From Phycisphaerae bacterium (GTDB taxonomy: Bacteria > Planctomycetota > Phycisphaerae > UBA1845 > Fen-1342): a stretch of DNA of 64,000 bases. Below the pieces are notes generated by a model that was given only the letters and a program-made list of their open reading frames with translations, ran no database searches and had not been told where the DNA came from. Location of the stretch: the NCBI GenBank assembly GCA_017999985.1, contig JAGNKU010000009.1, positions 165,658-229,657 of the forward strand, given 5' to 3'. Positions 17,855 through 28,950 of this stretch are shown here, in pieces. A program made the position numbers and the translations under genes. Within the stretch, counting starts at the first letter, position 1; each line of letters starts with the position of its first letter.

Positions 17855-19012
17855 ATGCCGCGCGATGCCGACCTCGATCCCGAACTCGCCCGCTACAGCC
17901 GCCAGCTGCTGTTTGCCCCGCTTGGCGTCGCCGGCCAGCGCCGCCTGCGCCAGGCCACGGTGACGCTCATCGGCTGCGGCGCCCTCGGCTCGGCGCTCGC
18001 CAACCTACTCGTCCGCGCCGGCGTCGGCGCGCTCCGCATCGTCGATCGCGATTTCATCGAGCTGAACAACCTCCAGCGCCAGACGCTCTTCGACGAGCAC
18101 GACATCGCCCAGAATCTGCCCAAGGCCGAGGCCGCCGTCCGCAAGCTCCACAAGATCAACTCCGCGGTCGAGCTCGAGGGCCTCGTATCCGATGTGCACG
18201 CCGGCAACATCGCCGACCTGTGCCGCGCTGCGGACCTGATCCTCGACGGGACTGACAACCTGGAGACGCGCTACCTCATCAACGACTTCGCCGTGCGCGC
18301 GGATATCCCGTGGGTCTACGGGGCGTGTCTCGCGGCGTCGGGGCTCGTGCTGCCCGTCCGCCCCCATCAGACGCCGTGCCTGCGCTGTCTCTGGGAAAAC
18401 CCGCCGGCCCCCGGCACCACGCCAACGTGCGACACGGCCGGCATCCTGGCCGCCACCGCGAACATCGTCGCCAGCCTGCAGGCCACAGAAGCCATGAAAT
18501 TACTGGTCGGCAGCGGGCAACCCCCGATTCGGCCGGCGGATGCAGCACGCAGCGCACCGACCGGCGGCCGCCTGTTCACGATCGACGTGTGGGCCGGCCG
18601 CATGCGCACTGTCAATGTGCAGGCTGCATTCGACGAAGGTGATTGCCCGTGCTGTCGGCAGGGCCGCTACGAGTTTCTCAGCGGCGCGCGCACCGCGGCC
18701 AGCACCACCCTCTGCGGCCGCGACGCCGTGCAGATCCTCCCCGCAGACACGGGTGGCACGAGCGTCTCGGGTGGTGCAGGAGTCTCGGGTGGTACGGGCG
18801 TCTCGCCCGTCGCGGATGCAAAGAAGCTGAGCTTCAAGGCCATCGCCGACCGGCTCCCCCCACGCTCGAACCCCAAGTGGAACGAATTCATGCTGAAGTT
18901 CACGGTCGAGGGGTTCGCTGTGACCCTCTTCCCCGACGGCCGCGCGATCATCCAAGGCACCAGTGACCCCGCCATCGCCCGCGGCGTCTACGCGAAATAC
19001 ATCGGCATCTGA
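17855..19012 (+). CDS. ThiF/MoeB-family adenylyltransferase (E1-like), with in-frame repeat insert
   Basis: Activates the C-terminal glycine of a small ubiquitin-like sulphur carrier (ThiS or MoaD type) with ATP. The E1-like domain spans residues about 10-245: RYSRQLLFAPLGVAGQRRL, the ATP loop VTLIGCGALGSALANLL, the acidic/Arg motif DRDFIELNNLQRQTLF, and DGTDNLETRYLIND. The zinc-binding pairs are CLRC and CPCC. A C-terminal domain (FTVEGFAVTLFPDGRAIIQG) is shared with bacterial MoeB/ThiF proteins. ATG 17855 has GGAGAG 9 bases upstream; ATG 17846, overlapping the previous stop, is possible. Between the zinc site and the C-terminal domain lies a GGTSVSGGAGVSGGTGVSPV segment that comes from an inserted repeat. 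I see no carrier gene nearby. Confidence 0.85.
   Translation: MPRDADLDPELARYSRQLLFAPLGVAGQRRLRQATVTLIGCGALGSALANLLVRAGVGALRIVDRDFIELNNLQRQTLFDEHDIAQNLPKAEAAVRKLHKINSAVELEGLVSDVHAGNIADLCRAADLILDGTDNLETRYLINDFAVRADIPWVYGACLAASGLVLPVRPHQTPCLRCLWENPPAPGTTPTCDTAGILAATANIVASLQATEAMKLLVGSGQPPIRPADAARSAPTGGRLFTIDVWAGRMRTVNVQAAFDEGDCPCCRQGRYEFLSGARTAASTTLCGRDAVQILPADTGGTSVSGGAGVSGGTGVSPVADAKKLSFKAIADRLPPRSNPKWNEFMLKFTVEGFAVTLFPDGRAIIQGTSDPAIARGVYAKYIGI
18751..18815. repeat. Three 18-base tandem repeats plus half of a REP-like element inside a gene
   Basis: Units at 18751-18768, 18769-18786 and 18787-18804 fit GGGTGGYRCRRGMGTCTC. The third runs on into GCCCGTCGCGG and forms the hairpin ACGGGC-GTCTC-GCCCGT. 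This matches the left arm of the intergenic element at 8646 (ACGGGC-ATCTT-GCCCGT, also preceded by GGTGGT). Eighteen bases equal six codons, so the reading frame of the ThiF-like gene is kept. Confidence 0.75.
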
Positions 19013-19123
19013 GCCCGGCCGTCCACGGCCTGGCTTCGCCAGACCCCAGCCGGCGGCACTCCCCTTGTCACCTTGTCACGTTGTTACCTTGTTGCCTGCT
19101 CAGGTTGTTACCACGGAGCGCGT

Positions 19124-19558
19124 TCAATGCTCGTGCCCCGGCGCGTCATACGCCGGCGCAACCACATAGATGTACCGCATCAACGCCGTCCCCGTGTTGA
19201 ACACGTTGTGCCGCAGGTCCGGCGGATTGTACGCGTACTGCCCGGCAGTGATCGGGCGGCGACCAGTGCCCTCGGTCTCGACCTCGCCCGCGCCTGCCAG
19301 GCAGATGATCAGCTCTTCATAATTGTCCGTGCTGTGCCAGCCGCAGTCCTTCCCCGGCTCGAGCGTCACGAGCCCCGACCGCATGCGCACGCCTTCTTCT
19401 TTGCTGAGCAGCCGCGCATATTCGTGCGTCTCCGGCAGCGGACGCACGAACGCCGCGCGCTGCGGCACCGCATGCGCCGCGCCGCCCGCCGTGCAACCTG
19501 TGTTCAGCATGATCGCCAAGACTCCACAGATGAAGGAACCAACCACGATCCGGCTCAT
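19124..19558 (-). CDS. Cupin-domain lipoprotein
   Basis: 144 residues. The ATG at 19558 stands about 5 bases after GGAGAGG and starts a lipoprotein signal (MSRIVVGSFICGVLAIMLNT with lipobox LNTGC). The mature part is a single small cupin barrel: GLVTLEPGKDCGWHSTDNYEE carries the first histidine/glutamate metal motif, and YNPPDLRHNVFNTG the second. Such one-domain cupins bind a metal and a small ligand, but the function of this one is not predictable. It is downstream of the IorB fusion gene on the same strand, 100 bases away, and may be read from the same transcript. Confidence 0.8.
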   Translation of the reverse strand: MSRIVVGSFICGVLAIMLNTGCTAGGAAHAVPQRAAFVRPLPETHEYARLLSKEEGVRMRSGLVTLEPGKDCGWHSTDNYEELIICLAGAGEVETEGTGRRPITAGQYAYNPPDLRHNVFNTGTALMRYIYVVAPAYDAPGHEH

Positions 19559-19658
19559 CCGAACCTCTCCTGCGACCCGGCTGCGCCAGACCGCGCGCCG
19601 GCGCCAATACGGCCCCCATTGTTGCCTTCTCACCTTGTTACGTTGCCACGCTGCTGGC

Positions 19659-22600
19659 CTACGCCGGCTGTGCGATCCTGCCCGGCACTTCGGCTGCAAC
19701 CACGCCCGCCGCGTCCATCGTCGCGATCCGGCCCTGTTGGATCCGCACCCGCTGGCACATGTAACGCCCCAGCGCCCGCACCGCCTGGTCCGCCGAGCGG
19801 AACACCGGCACGCCCGCCGCCCGCAGCGCCCGCACCATCGCCTCGTACAGCGGCCCCGAATCGATGTTCACCACGATCGGCTTCGTCGCCGCCGCAAACA
19901 GCTTCGGCAGCCGCGCGACCAGCGACCCCGGCTTGCCGATCTCGTCCGGCGTCGTCAGCATCGCGGGCGTCAGCGGCACGAACGACAAGACCAGCGCGTC
20001 GACCTCCGGGCTTTCCAGTATGACCCGCGCCGCATCCTCGTACGCCTCGTCCGTCGCCATCGGCGTCAGGTCCAGCGGGTTCCGCGCGTTCACCAGCTTG
20101 TCGAGTTTGTGCGCCGCCAGCACCTTGCCCAATTGCTGCTTGCACGCGTCCGGCAGCATCGCCATCTCGACGTGATAGTCCGCGCCGATCGTGCAGTCCG
20201 CCATCCCAACCGTCTCGAACCCGGCGTTGCTCATCGCGCCCAGCCGCAAACCGTGCACCGGCTTGCTGTGCAAGGCCGTCGCCAGGTCGACGAGCTGCTC
20301 GAATTCCTTGAACGTCTCCACGACGAGCGCCCCGGCATTCGCCGCCGCCGCCGTGCACACGTCGTAATCGCCCGCCACCGACGCCGTATGTCCGGCGGCG
20401 GCGGAGCGTCCAGACGGCGTGCGGCCGGCCTTGTAGAAGACGACGGTCTTGCCCGCCGTCGTCACGCGCCGCACCGCCCGCACGAAGTCCAGCCCGTCGA
20501 GATTGGTGAAGCCTTCCGCGTACACGCCGATCACGTCGATGTCGTTGCGGACGCCGACCGCCTGCACCAGGTCCGCCAGGCTCAGGTCGATCTGGTTGCC
20601 CAGCGAGATGGTCAACGCCGGGTCGAGCGTCTCCAGGTTGCTCAGCCGGCTGACGATGAACGCCCCGCTCTGCGACACCAGCGCCACGCGCCGCGCCGGC
20701 GCGCTCCAGCGCGTGTCGAGCTTGGACTGTGGAATGAAGAACGTGTCGTAGCGCCCCGGCCGCGACTGGATGCCCATGCAGTTCGGGCCCAGGAACACCG
20801 GCCCGCCGTCCTTCTGCTCGCGGCCGGTCGCAATCGCCAGGCGAATCTGCTTCTCGATCTCCTCGGAGCCCTCCGTCTCACCGAGCCCGCCCGGGATCGT
20901 GATGGCCGCGCCCACCTTGCCGCTCGCCACCACGTCGCGCGTGATCTGCGGCATGCTGGTGGCCGGCGCGGCGATCACCAGCATGTCCACGAATTCCGGC
21001 AGGTCCTTGACGGTCGGCACGCAGGCGATGCCGTCGATCTTCTTCTCGTTTTCCTTGATGACATGCAGATGCTTCGTATCGAACCCGCACTGCTTGATGT
21101 TGTTGAGGATGATCCGGCCGAAGTTCATTGCCGTACTCGACACGCCCAGCACCGCGATCGCCCGCGGCTCGAGCAGGCGGTGCACCTTCTCGATCGGCCG
21201 CGGCAACGGCCGCTTCGCCGCCGTGCCCAGCCGCCCGCGCCCGTCGAGCGGCACCATGCGCTGCTGGCGGAACGCGAACGGGTTCACTTCCAGCTCCGCC
21301 ACGTCCGGCCCCTCCGCGCCGCGATCGGTGCAGAAGTGCCGCGCCAGCGAGATGAACGCCCGGAAGCACCGCAGCAACTCGCCATCCGAGACGATCCGGT
21401 GATGGCCGCGCGCCTGTCCCGCCAGAAAGTCGTACGCCGCGGTCTGCTTGAACAGCTCGAGGAACTCTTCGGCGGACGTGTCCGTCGCGCAGGCCTTCGC
21501 CACCGCGATGCCCGGCCGCATCTTCGCCGCGAGATATTCCGTGTCCACGCCGCCCAGCCCGGCCGCGATGACCGGGCCAAACTCGCGCGTCGCCCGCACG
21601 CCGACGAACAACTCCTGACCGAACCCCGACCCCGCCCGCTCCACGCACTCCACCACCAGCGTCCCCGCCACCCGCGACGTGGCGGTGTGACGCCCGACCA
21701 TCCGCTCCATCTCGCGCCGCACGGCGTCATAGTCCTTCGGCACGAATACCACGCCCCCCGCGTCGCTCTTGTGCGTCACGTCCTGCGACACCAGCTTCAA
21801 CACCACGCGCTCGCCGGGGAAGTGCTCCAGCGCCTCGTGCGAGAGCAGGCTGTCCTTCGGCACGAACACGTACCGCGGCGGCGAGATCGCCCCCAGCAGC
21901 TCCACGAGCATGTAGATCTCGTGTTCGTACAGCGGCCGGCGGCCTTCCTCGTAGGCCCGCAACAGCGTCCGCTCGAACGCCGTCGCCTCCGCCCCTGTCA
22001 GCCGGTTCTCCACCAGGTCCACGTCGTCGAACTTCGGCGGCATCGGCGGCTCCGGCTGCATCAGCTGTTCGGGCTTCAGGCCGTCGATCCAACTGCGCAC
22101 CGCCCGCGACGTGCCGCCCCGCTGCAGACCGTCGCGATACGCCGCCGCCGCATTCCGCCCGAGCTGAAACGCGCGGCGGTTGACCTGCACGATCTTCTCG
22201 CCCTTGGCCGCGAACATCTCCGCGACCGCGTCTTCCAGCTCGCCCGCGTCCAGTTCCAGGAACAGCGAGCCCGCCCCCAGCGTCACGATGTTCGCGCTCA
22301 GCACTGAGCCGGCCGCCTTGGCCAGCCGATCGGCGTCCAGCAGCACGTGCCGCGGAAACGCCGCGATGCGGTCGAGCACCTGCTCGATCGCCGGGTAGTT
22401 CTCGATGTTCACGAACGCGTTCGTGCTGACGATCAGTACCCCGTTGTCGCCGAGATACTGCACGTAGCGCAGCGCCTCCAGCGGCTCGACGGAAAAGATG
22501 ATGTCGGCGTGCCCAACGGGGATCAGGTCGCTGAACAGCTCGTGGTCGGCGATGCGCAGGTGCGACTGCACCGCCCCGCCGCGCTGCGACATGCCGTGCA

Positions 22601-22712
22601 CTTCCGCCTGCCGCAAATGCATGTTCCGCCGCAACGCCGCGATCGAGATGGCGCGGGCGATGCTCAGAATGCCCTGCCCGCCGACACCCGCGAGAATGAG
22701 ATTCTGTTCCAC
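19659..22712 (-). CDS. Fusion: indolepyruvate oxidoreductase beta (IorB) + ADP-forming acyl-CoA synthetase (ATP-grasp and CoA-binding parts)
   Basis: 1017 residues with three enzyme modules. Residues 1-195 are IorB/POR-gamma (MEQNLILAGVGGQGILSIAR, HGMSQRGGAVQSHLRI). Residues about 225-500 are an ATP-grasp domain of the acetyl-CoA synthetase (ADP-forming) beta type (VVLKLVSQDVTHKSDAGGVV, FGPVIAAGLGGVDTEYL, ELEVNPFAF). Residues about 512-990 are the alpha part: CoA-binding Rossmann domain (LEPRAIAVLGVSSTAMNFG) and ligase domains, with the phospho-histidine in SAAAGHTASVAG near residue 773. Together with IorA it should oxidise indole- and phenylpyruvate to aryl-acetyl-CoA and then release the acid while making ATP from ADP. 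The beta-before-alpha order is the reverse of most fused synthetases. The start ATG is 66 bases past iorA. Confidence 0.9.
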   Translation of the reverse strand: MEQNLILAGVGGQGILSIARAISIAALRRNMHLRQAEVHGMSQRGGAVQSHLRIADHELFSDLIPVGHADIIFSVEPLEALRYVQYLGDNGVLIVSTNAFVNIENYPAIEQVLDRIAAFPRHVLLDADRLAKAAGSVLSANIVTLGAGSLFLELDAGELEDAVAEMFAAKGEKIVQVNRRAFQLGRNAAAAYRDGLQRGGTSRAVRSWIDGLKPEQLMQPEPPMPPKFDDVDLVENRLTGAEATAFERTLLRAYEEGRRPLYEHEIYMLVELLGAISPPRYVFVPKDSLLSHEALEHFPGERVVLKLVSQDVTHKSDAGGVVFVPKDYDAVRREMERMVGRHTATSRVAGTLVVECVERAGSGFGQELFVGVRATREFGPVIAAGLGGVDTEYLAAKMRPGIAVAKACATDTSAEEFLELFKQTAAYDFLAGQARGHHRIVSDGELLRCFRAFISLARHFCTDRGAEGPDVAELEVNPFAFRQQRMVPLDGRGRLGTAAKRPLPRPIEKVHRLLEPRAIAVLGVSSTAMNFGRIILNNIKQCGFDTKHLHVIKENEKKIDGIACVPTVKDLPEFVDMLVIAAPATSMPQITRDVVASGKVGAAITIPGGLGETEGSEEIEKQIRLAIATGREQKDGGPVFLGPNCMGIQSRPGRYDTFFIPQSKLDTRWSAPARRVALVSQSGAFIVSRLSNLETLDPALTISLGNQIDLSLADLVQAVGVRNDIDVIGVYAEGFTNLDGLDFVRAVRRVTTAGKTVVFYKAGRTPSGRSAAAGHTASVAGDYDVCTAAAANAGALVVETFKEFEQLVDLATALHSKPVHGLRLGAMSNAGFETVGMADCTIGADYHVEMAMLPDACKQQLGKVLAAHKLDKLVNARNPLDLTPMATDEAYEDAARVILESPEVDALVLSFVPLTPAMLTTPDEIGKPGSLVARLPKLFAAATKPIVVNIDSGPLYEAMVRALRAAGVPVFRSADQAVRALGRYMCQRVRIQQGRIATMDAAGVVAAEVPGRIAQPA

Positions 22713-22778
22713 GGTGGCTTCCTTTGCGAACGGTTCAGCGCCGGGGGCGCGCTGCGGACCGCGTTACCCCGGCGGCGG

Positions 22779-24404
22779 CTATTGACTGCACGCTGCCGTG
22801 GCCGACTTCGCCGCCGGCTCGGCAGCCTTGGCCTTGCGACGATTGTGAATGCACTCCCGCTGCGCCACGATTACAGACAGCCCACGATGGTTGATGGCCT
22901 GCGTGATGAGCGCCACATTCTGCTCGTGGTTCTTGCTCAGCGGTTCCAGAACGTGCAAATGCTCCGGCGGCACCGCCAGCCCGCGCAGCAGGTCAATGAG
23001 CTGCTGACCGGCCGCCATGGTCTCCTGCCCGCCCGTCATCGCGACGATCGCGTTGTCGAGTATGAACACGGTGATGTCCGCGTTCGCCCGCACCGCGCCG
23101 ATCAGCGGCGTCATGCCCGAATGCGAAAACGTCGAGTCTCCGATCGTGCACAACACCGGGTACGCCCCGGCCTGCGCAGCCCCATGCGCCATCGCGATCG
23201 ACGCGCCCATGTCCACGCACGAGTGCACGGCCCGGTACGGCGGCAGCACCCCCAGCGTGTAGCACCCGATGTCGCTGAACAGCTTGGCCCCCGGAAACGC
23301 CGCCGTCGCGTCAATAATCGCCTTGAACGTGTCGGCGTGCGGGCAGCCGCGGCACAAAGCCGGCGGGCGGTTCGTCAGGTCGTCCACCGCCGGCGTCGCC
23401 GCCACGAACGGCTGACCCAGCGCCGTCGCGACCAGGTCCGGCGTCAATTCGCCGTCCGGCGGCAACGTGCCATCGAGCTTGCCGTGCACGGCCTTGCCCG
23501 CCAGACCCAGCAGCCCGGTCAGCCGCTTCTCGATGAAGGGATAGCCTTCCTCGACCACGAAGATCTCGTCGCAGTGATCGACCAGGCTCCGAATCTGCGC
23601 CACCGGCAACGGATAGGTCACGACGCGCGCGAGCGAAAAGTCATCGCGCCCCGCGAGCACCTCCCGGACGTAGTTATACGCGATGCCCGACGCCAGAATG
23701 CCGCGCCGCCCCGCCAGCTTCAGTTCGTTCTGCGGCCATTTCTCCGACCACTCGCGCAGCACCGGCTGCATCGTCAACAGCCGCCGGAAACGCCGCCGCG
23801 CATTCGACGGCACGAGCGTCCAACTGTTCGGGTCCGGGACCGGCAACTGCCCCTCCAGCGGCGGATCCGGCTCGCGCACGCGAACGTTCGCCCGGCTATG
23901 CGACAGGCGCGTCACCAACCGGATCAGCACCGGCAGGTTGAACTTCTCGGACAACGCGAATGCCGCACGCGTCAGGTCATACGCCTCCTGCTGATTCGCC
24001 GGCTCCAGCACCGGAATCTGCGCGAACTCGCCGTAGTAGCGGCTGTCCTGCTCGTTTTGCGACGAGTGCATCCCCGGGTCATCCGCGACGACCACGACCA
24101 GTCCGCCGTTTACGCCGGTCAGCGCCGAGTTAATGAACGGGTCGGCGGCGACGTTCAGGCCAACGTGCTTCATGGAGACAATCGCCCGCCGGCCGGCATA
24201 GGACATGCCCAGCGCTTCCTCGTAGGCGACCTTTTCGTTAGCCGACCAGCGCGCCGAAACCTTGCCCTCGGCCCGGGCCGCCTCGGAGATGAACTCGAAG
24301 ATCTCGGTCGCGGGCGTCCCCGGATAGGAGAACGCTCCGCCAATGTTCGCGTGCAAGGCCGCCAGTCCGACGGCCTCGTCGCCGAGCAGCAACTCTGTCT
24401 TCAT
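22779..24404 (-). CDS. iorA: Indolepyruvate oxidoreductase alpha subunit, lacking the ferredoxin domain
   Basis: Thiamine-diphosphate subunit that decarboxylates aryl-pyruvates. It starts at the ATG at 24404 (MKTELLLGDEAVGLAALHAN); the open frame upstream of it is not IorA-like. Visible are the GGAFSYPGTPATEIFEF pyrimidine-binding part, MKHVGLNVAADPF, the PALCRGCPHADTFK motif and the diphosphate-binding segment GDSTFSHSGMTPL with LDNAIVAMTGGQ. Usual IorA proteins exceed 600 residues and end in two 4Fe-4S cysteine clusters. This one is 541 residues and ends at ECIHNRRKAKAAEPAAK..., with no CxxCxxC motif. The electron carrier must therefore differ or be supplied in trans. Partner: the IorB fusion, 66 bases downstream. 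Confidence 0.88.
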   Translation of the reverse strand: MKTELLLGDEAVGLAALHANIGGAFSYPGTPATEIFEFISEAARAEGKVSARWSANEKVAYEEALGMSYAGRRAIVSMKHVGLNVAADPFINSALTGVNGGLVVVVADDPGMHSSQNEQDSRYYGEFAQIPVLEPANQQEAYDLTRAAFALSEKFNLPVLIRLVTRLSHSRANVRVREPDPPLEGQLPVPDPNSWTLVPSNARRRFRRLLTMQPVLREWSEKWPQNELKLAGRRGILASGIAYNYVREVLAGRDDFSLARVVTYPLPVAQIRSLVDHCDEIFVVEEGYPFIEKRLTGLLGLAGKAVHGKLDGTLPPDGELTPDLVATALGQPFVAATPAVDDLTNRPPALCRGCPHADTFKAIIDATAAFPGAKLFSDIGCYTLGVLPPYRAVHSCVDMGASIAMAHGAAQAGAYPVLCTIGDSTFSHSGMTPLIGAVRANADITVFILDNAIVAMTGGQETMAAGQQLIDLLRGLAVPPEHLHVLEPLSKNHEQNVALITQAINHRGLSVIVAQRECIHNRRKAKAAEPAAKSATAACSQ

Positions 24405-24536
24405 CGCGTCAGGCTCCCATGGGCCGCCAACCCAGCCGCTGGAGACAGCGAGAGCCGTCGCTCCAGCCGGGGCCGGCACGGTTCGGTGGTTCCCCCAGAG
24501 CATACTGCATTTTGCGTGCCGTTAAAACCGGGCGCC

Positions 24537-25205
24537 TCACTCCCGCCAGCCCGCCGCCCCCAGCAACTTGACAAATCGGCACTTCAATATGTTGTCCGTC
24601 ACCAAGCCCGCCGCCGTCCGGGTCACCCGCACGAGCATCTGGTCCCCCGTCGGACCGATCGGCACCACCAGCCGCCCACCTTCCGCGAGCTGATCGCAGA
24701 GCGGCTGGGGCACCTCGGGCGCTCCCGCCGTCACGATGATCGCCGGATACGGCCCGTGCTCCGGCCAGCCCAGCGAGCCGTCCGCGCAGCGAAACGTGAC
24801 GTTGCCGATCCCCAGGGCCCCCAGCCGCTCCGCCGCCTGCGTCATCAGCCGCGAGTACCACTCGATGGTGTATACATGCCGCGCCAAACACGTCAGGATC
24901 GCCGTCTGGTACCCCGAGCCGGTGCCGATTTCCAGAACCGGCTGGTCCGGCTGGACTTCCAGCAATTCCGTCATCCGCGCGACCATGTACGGCTGCGAGA
25001 TCGTCTGCTGACAATCGATCGGCAAGGCCCCGTCGCTGTACGCCGCCCCGCGCTGGCCGGCAGGCACGAACAGCTCACGGGGAATGCGGCGCATGGCTTC
25101 CAACACCGCCGGCGCACGTATGCCCCGCGCCGCAAGCTGCTCGGCGACCATCTGCGCGCGCTCCGCGGCGCGCTCGGGCTCAATCGGCTGGGCGGGCGTG
25201 CTCAC
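24537..25205 (-). CDS. pcm: Protein-L-isoaspartate O-methyltransferase
   Basis: Repairs isoaspartyl residues in damaged proteins using S-adenosylmethionine. The 222-residue frame starts at the GTG at 25205, 6 bases after GAGGAA, and has the usual family length; the longer upstream extension shows no conservation. Motifs: RIPRELFVPAGQRGAAYSDG, PIDCQQTISQPYMVARMTELL, the SAM loop VLEIGTGSGYQTAIL, YTIEWYSRLMTQAAERL and LGWPEHGPYPAIIVTAGAPEVP. It lies 132 bases upstream of iorA on the same strand and may share its transcript, but a functional link is not obvious. Confidence 0.92.
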   Translation of the reverse strand: MSTPAQPIEPERAAERAQMVAEQLAARGIRAPAVLEAMRRIPRELFVPAGQRGAAYSDGALPIDCQQTISQPYMVARMTELLEVQPDQPVLEIGTGSGYQTAILTCLARHVYTIEWYSRLMTQAAERLGALGIGNVTFRCADGSLGWPEHGPYPAIIVTAGAPEVPQPLCDQLAEGGRLVVPIGPTGDQMLVRVTRTAAGLVTDNILKCRFVKLLGAAGWRE

Positions 25206-25278
25206 CTGCGTTCCTCGCCAGCTATCATCTATCGTATCGCGGACCGGCGACGAAGGGCAGCATGCCCGGAGCGACATC

Positions 25279-26076
25279 ATGAGTGGCACTATCCGCATCG
25301 GCACTTCGGGCTGGTCCTACGACGACTGGGTCGGCCCGTTCTATCCACCCGGCACGGCCAAGGGGGAGTATCTCAGCCACTACGCGACCCGGTTCGACAC
25401 CGTCGAGGTCGATAGCACGTTCTATCGCCCGCCCAGCCCGGCAATGATCAGCGGCTGGGCTCAGCGCACCCCGGCGGAGTTCGCCTTCGCCCTCAAGACA
25501 CCGCGCGTCATTACGCACGACCAGATGCTGCAGGACTGCGACGCGGAGATGGAGTCACTGCTGGAGTCGTTGCAGCCGCTCGGCAAGCGCCTCAAGGTGC
25601 TCCTGCTGCAATTCGGCTACTTCAACCGCGCCACCTTCGCCAGCTCAACGCCGTTCTTCCAGCGCCTCGACACGTTCCTCGGCCGCTACGCCGCGCGCGT
25701 GCCGCTGGCCTGCGAGATTCGCAACAACAACTGGCTGACGCCGGAGTACTTCGACCTGCTGCGCGGCCATCGGGTCACGGCCGCCCTAGTCGAACACGCC
25801 TGGCTCCCGCCCATCGACCGCCTGTGTGCGGAACACGACGTGCACACCGGCCCGTTCGCATACGTGCGTCTGATCGGCGACCGCGCGGGCATCGAAAGAA
25901 CCACGCAGAAATGGGACCAAACGGTCGTGGATCGCAGCGCCGACCTGCGCCGAGTCGCGCGCGCCCTGCGCCAGATCGCCCAAAGTGCCGACGTCCTCGT
26001 CTTCATCAACAACCATTACGCCGGCCACGGCCCCGCAACCTGCCGCGACCTCCGCACCGCGCTGGACAAAGCGTAG
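25279..26076 (+). CDS. DUF72 (YecE-like) protein
   Basis: 265 residues with a TIM-barrel-like DUF72 fold of unknown biochemical function. The opening IRIGTSGWSYDDWVGPFYPP is the family signature; FDTVEVDSTFYRPPSPAMISGW, FAFALKTPRVITHD, LLLQFGYFNRATFASSTPFF and VFINNHYAGHGPATCRDL follow. I chose the ATG at 25279 because the signature starts five residues later. It is divergent from pcm with a 73-base spacer. Confidence 0.88.
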   Translation: MSGTIRIGTSGWSYDDWVGPFYPPGTAKGEYLSHYATRFDTVEVDSTFYRPPSPAMISGWAQRTPAEFAFALKTPRVITHDQMLQDCDAEMESLLESLQPLGKRLKVLLLQFGYFNRATFASSTPFFQRLDTFLGRYAARVPLACEIRNNNWLTPEYFDLLRGHRVTAALVEHAWLPPIDRLCAEHDVHTGPFAYVRLIGDRAGIERTTQKWDQTVVDRSADLRRVARALRQIAQSADVLVFINNHYAGHGPATCRDLRTALDKA

Positions 26077-26154
26077 CCGGCACGGCACGTGGGGCGGAGA
26101 AAGGGATCCATATTCCACCGCGCCCACCCGTTCGTGCCGGCGCGTTACTACCGG

Positions 26155-26160
26155 TATAAT
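26155..26160 (+). promoter_or_regulatory. Probable -10 element upstream of lepA
   Basis: A perfect TATAAT stands 43 bases before the lepA start, in a locally less GC-rich patch. The best hexamer 18 bases upstream, TTCGTG (26131-26136), is a weak -35. Confidence 0.45.
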
Positions 26161-26202
26161 GAACGACTCGAAGTATATGGCCGCACTGCGAAACGAGCGG
26201 GC

Positions 26203-27999
<1,797 letters not shown>

Positions 28000-28017
28000 G
28001 AAGGCATGGAGGCACAC

Positions 28018-28034
28018 GGTGGGCACCGCCCACC
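28018..28034. repeat. Short palindromic repeat after lepA (copy 2)
   Basis: GGTGGGCACCGCCCACC, a 7-bp stem with a 3-base loop, lies 18 bases past the lepA stop. It differs from the copy at 4281-4297 by one base. Position after a stop in both cases suggests a transcript-end or REP-like role. Confidence 0.6.
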
Positions 28035-28197
28035 ACCGTCGCCAAGGTCACGCGGAGGAAAGCGACGCAGCGACGCAGACAGGGCCCCGAGCGCCAGCGA
28101 GCAGATCCGCGCAGCGCGCTACGTGCCAGTGCCCTTGAGCAGTGACACACCGCCTCGATCCCCAATCCCTTGCGCCCTCGATCCCCCGCCCCGTTGC

Positions 28198-28860
<663 letters not shown>

Positions 28861-28950
28861 GGTGGCTTCTCACAGGCTCAACGGGGCATAGCTTCCCCGG
28901 CACCGCGAACCAGCGTACGCGAAGGATTCGGCCTCGTACAGACCCGCACC

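Noticed and set aside
19323..22307. Plus-strand frame of nearly 1000 codons opposite the IorB fusion
   Set aside because: Low-complexity RRRHHR-type translation, no start context, and fully antisense to a gene with recognised domains.
22713..22778. A lost ferredoxin domain of IorA hidden by a frameshift
   Set aside because: The gap is only 66 bases and no frame in it has a CxxCxxC pattern. The missing domain is a real absence in this locus.
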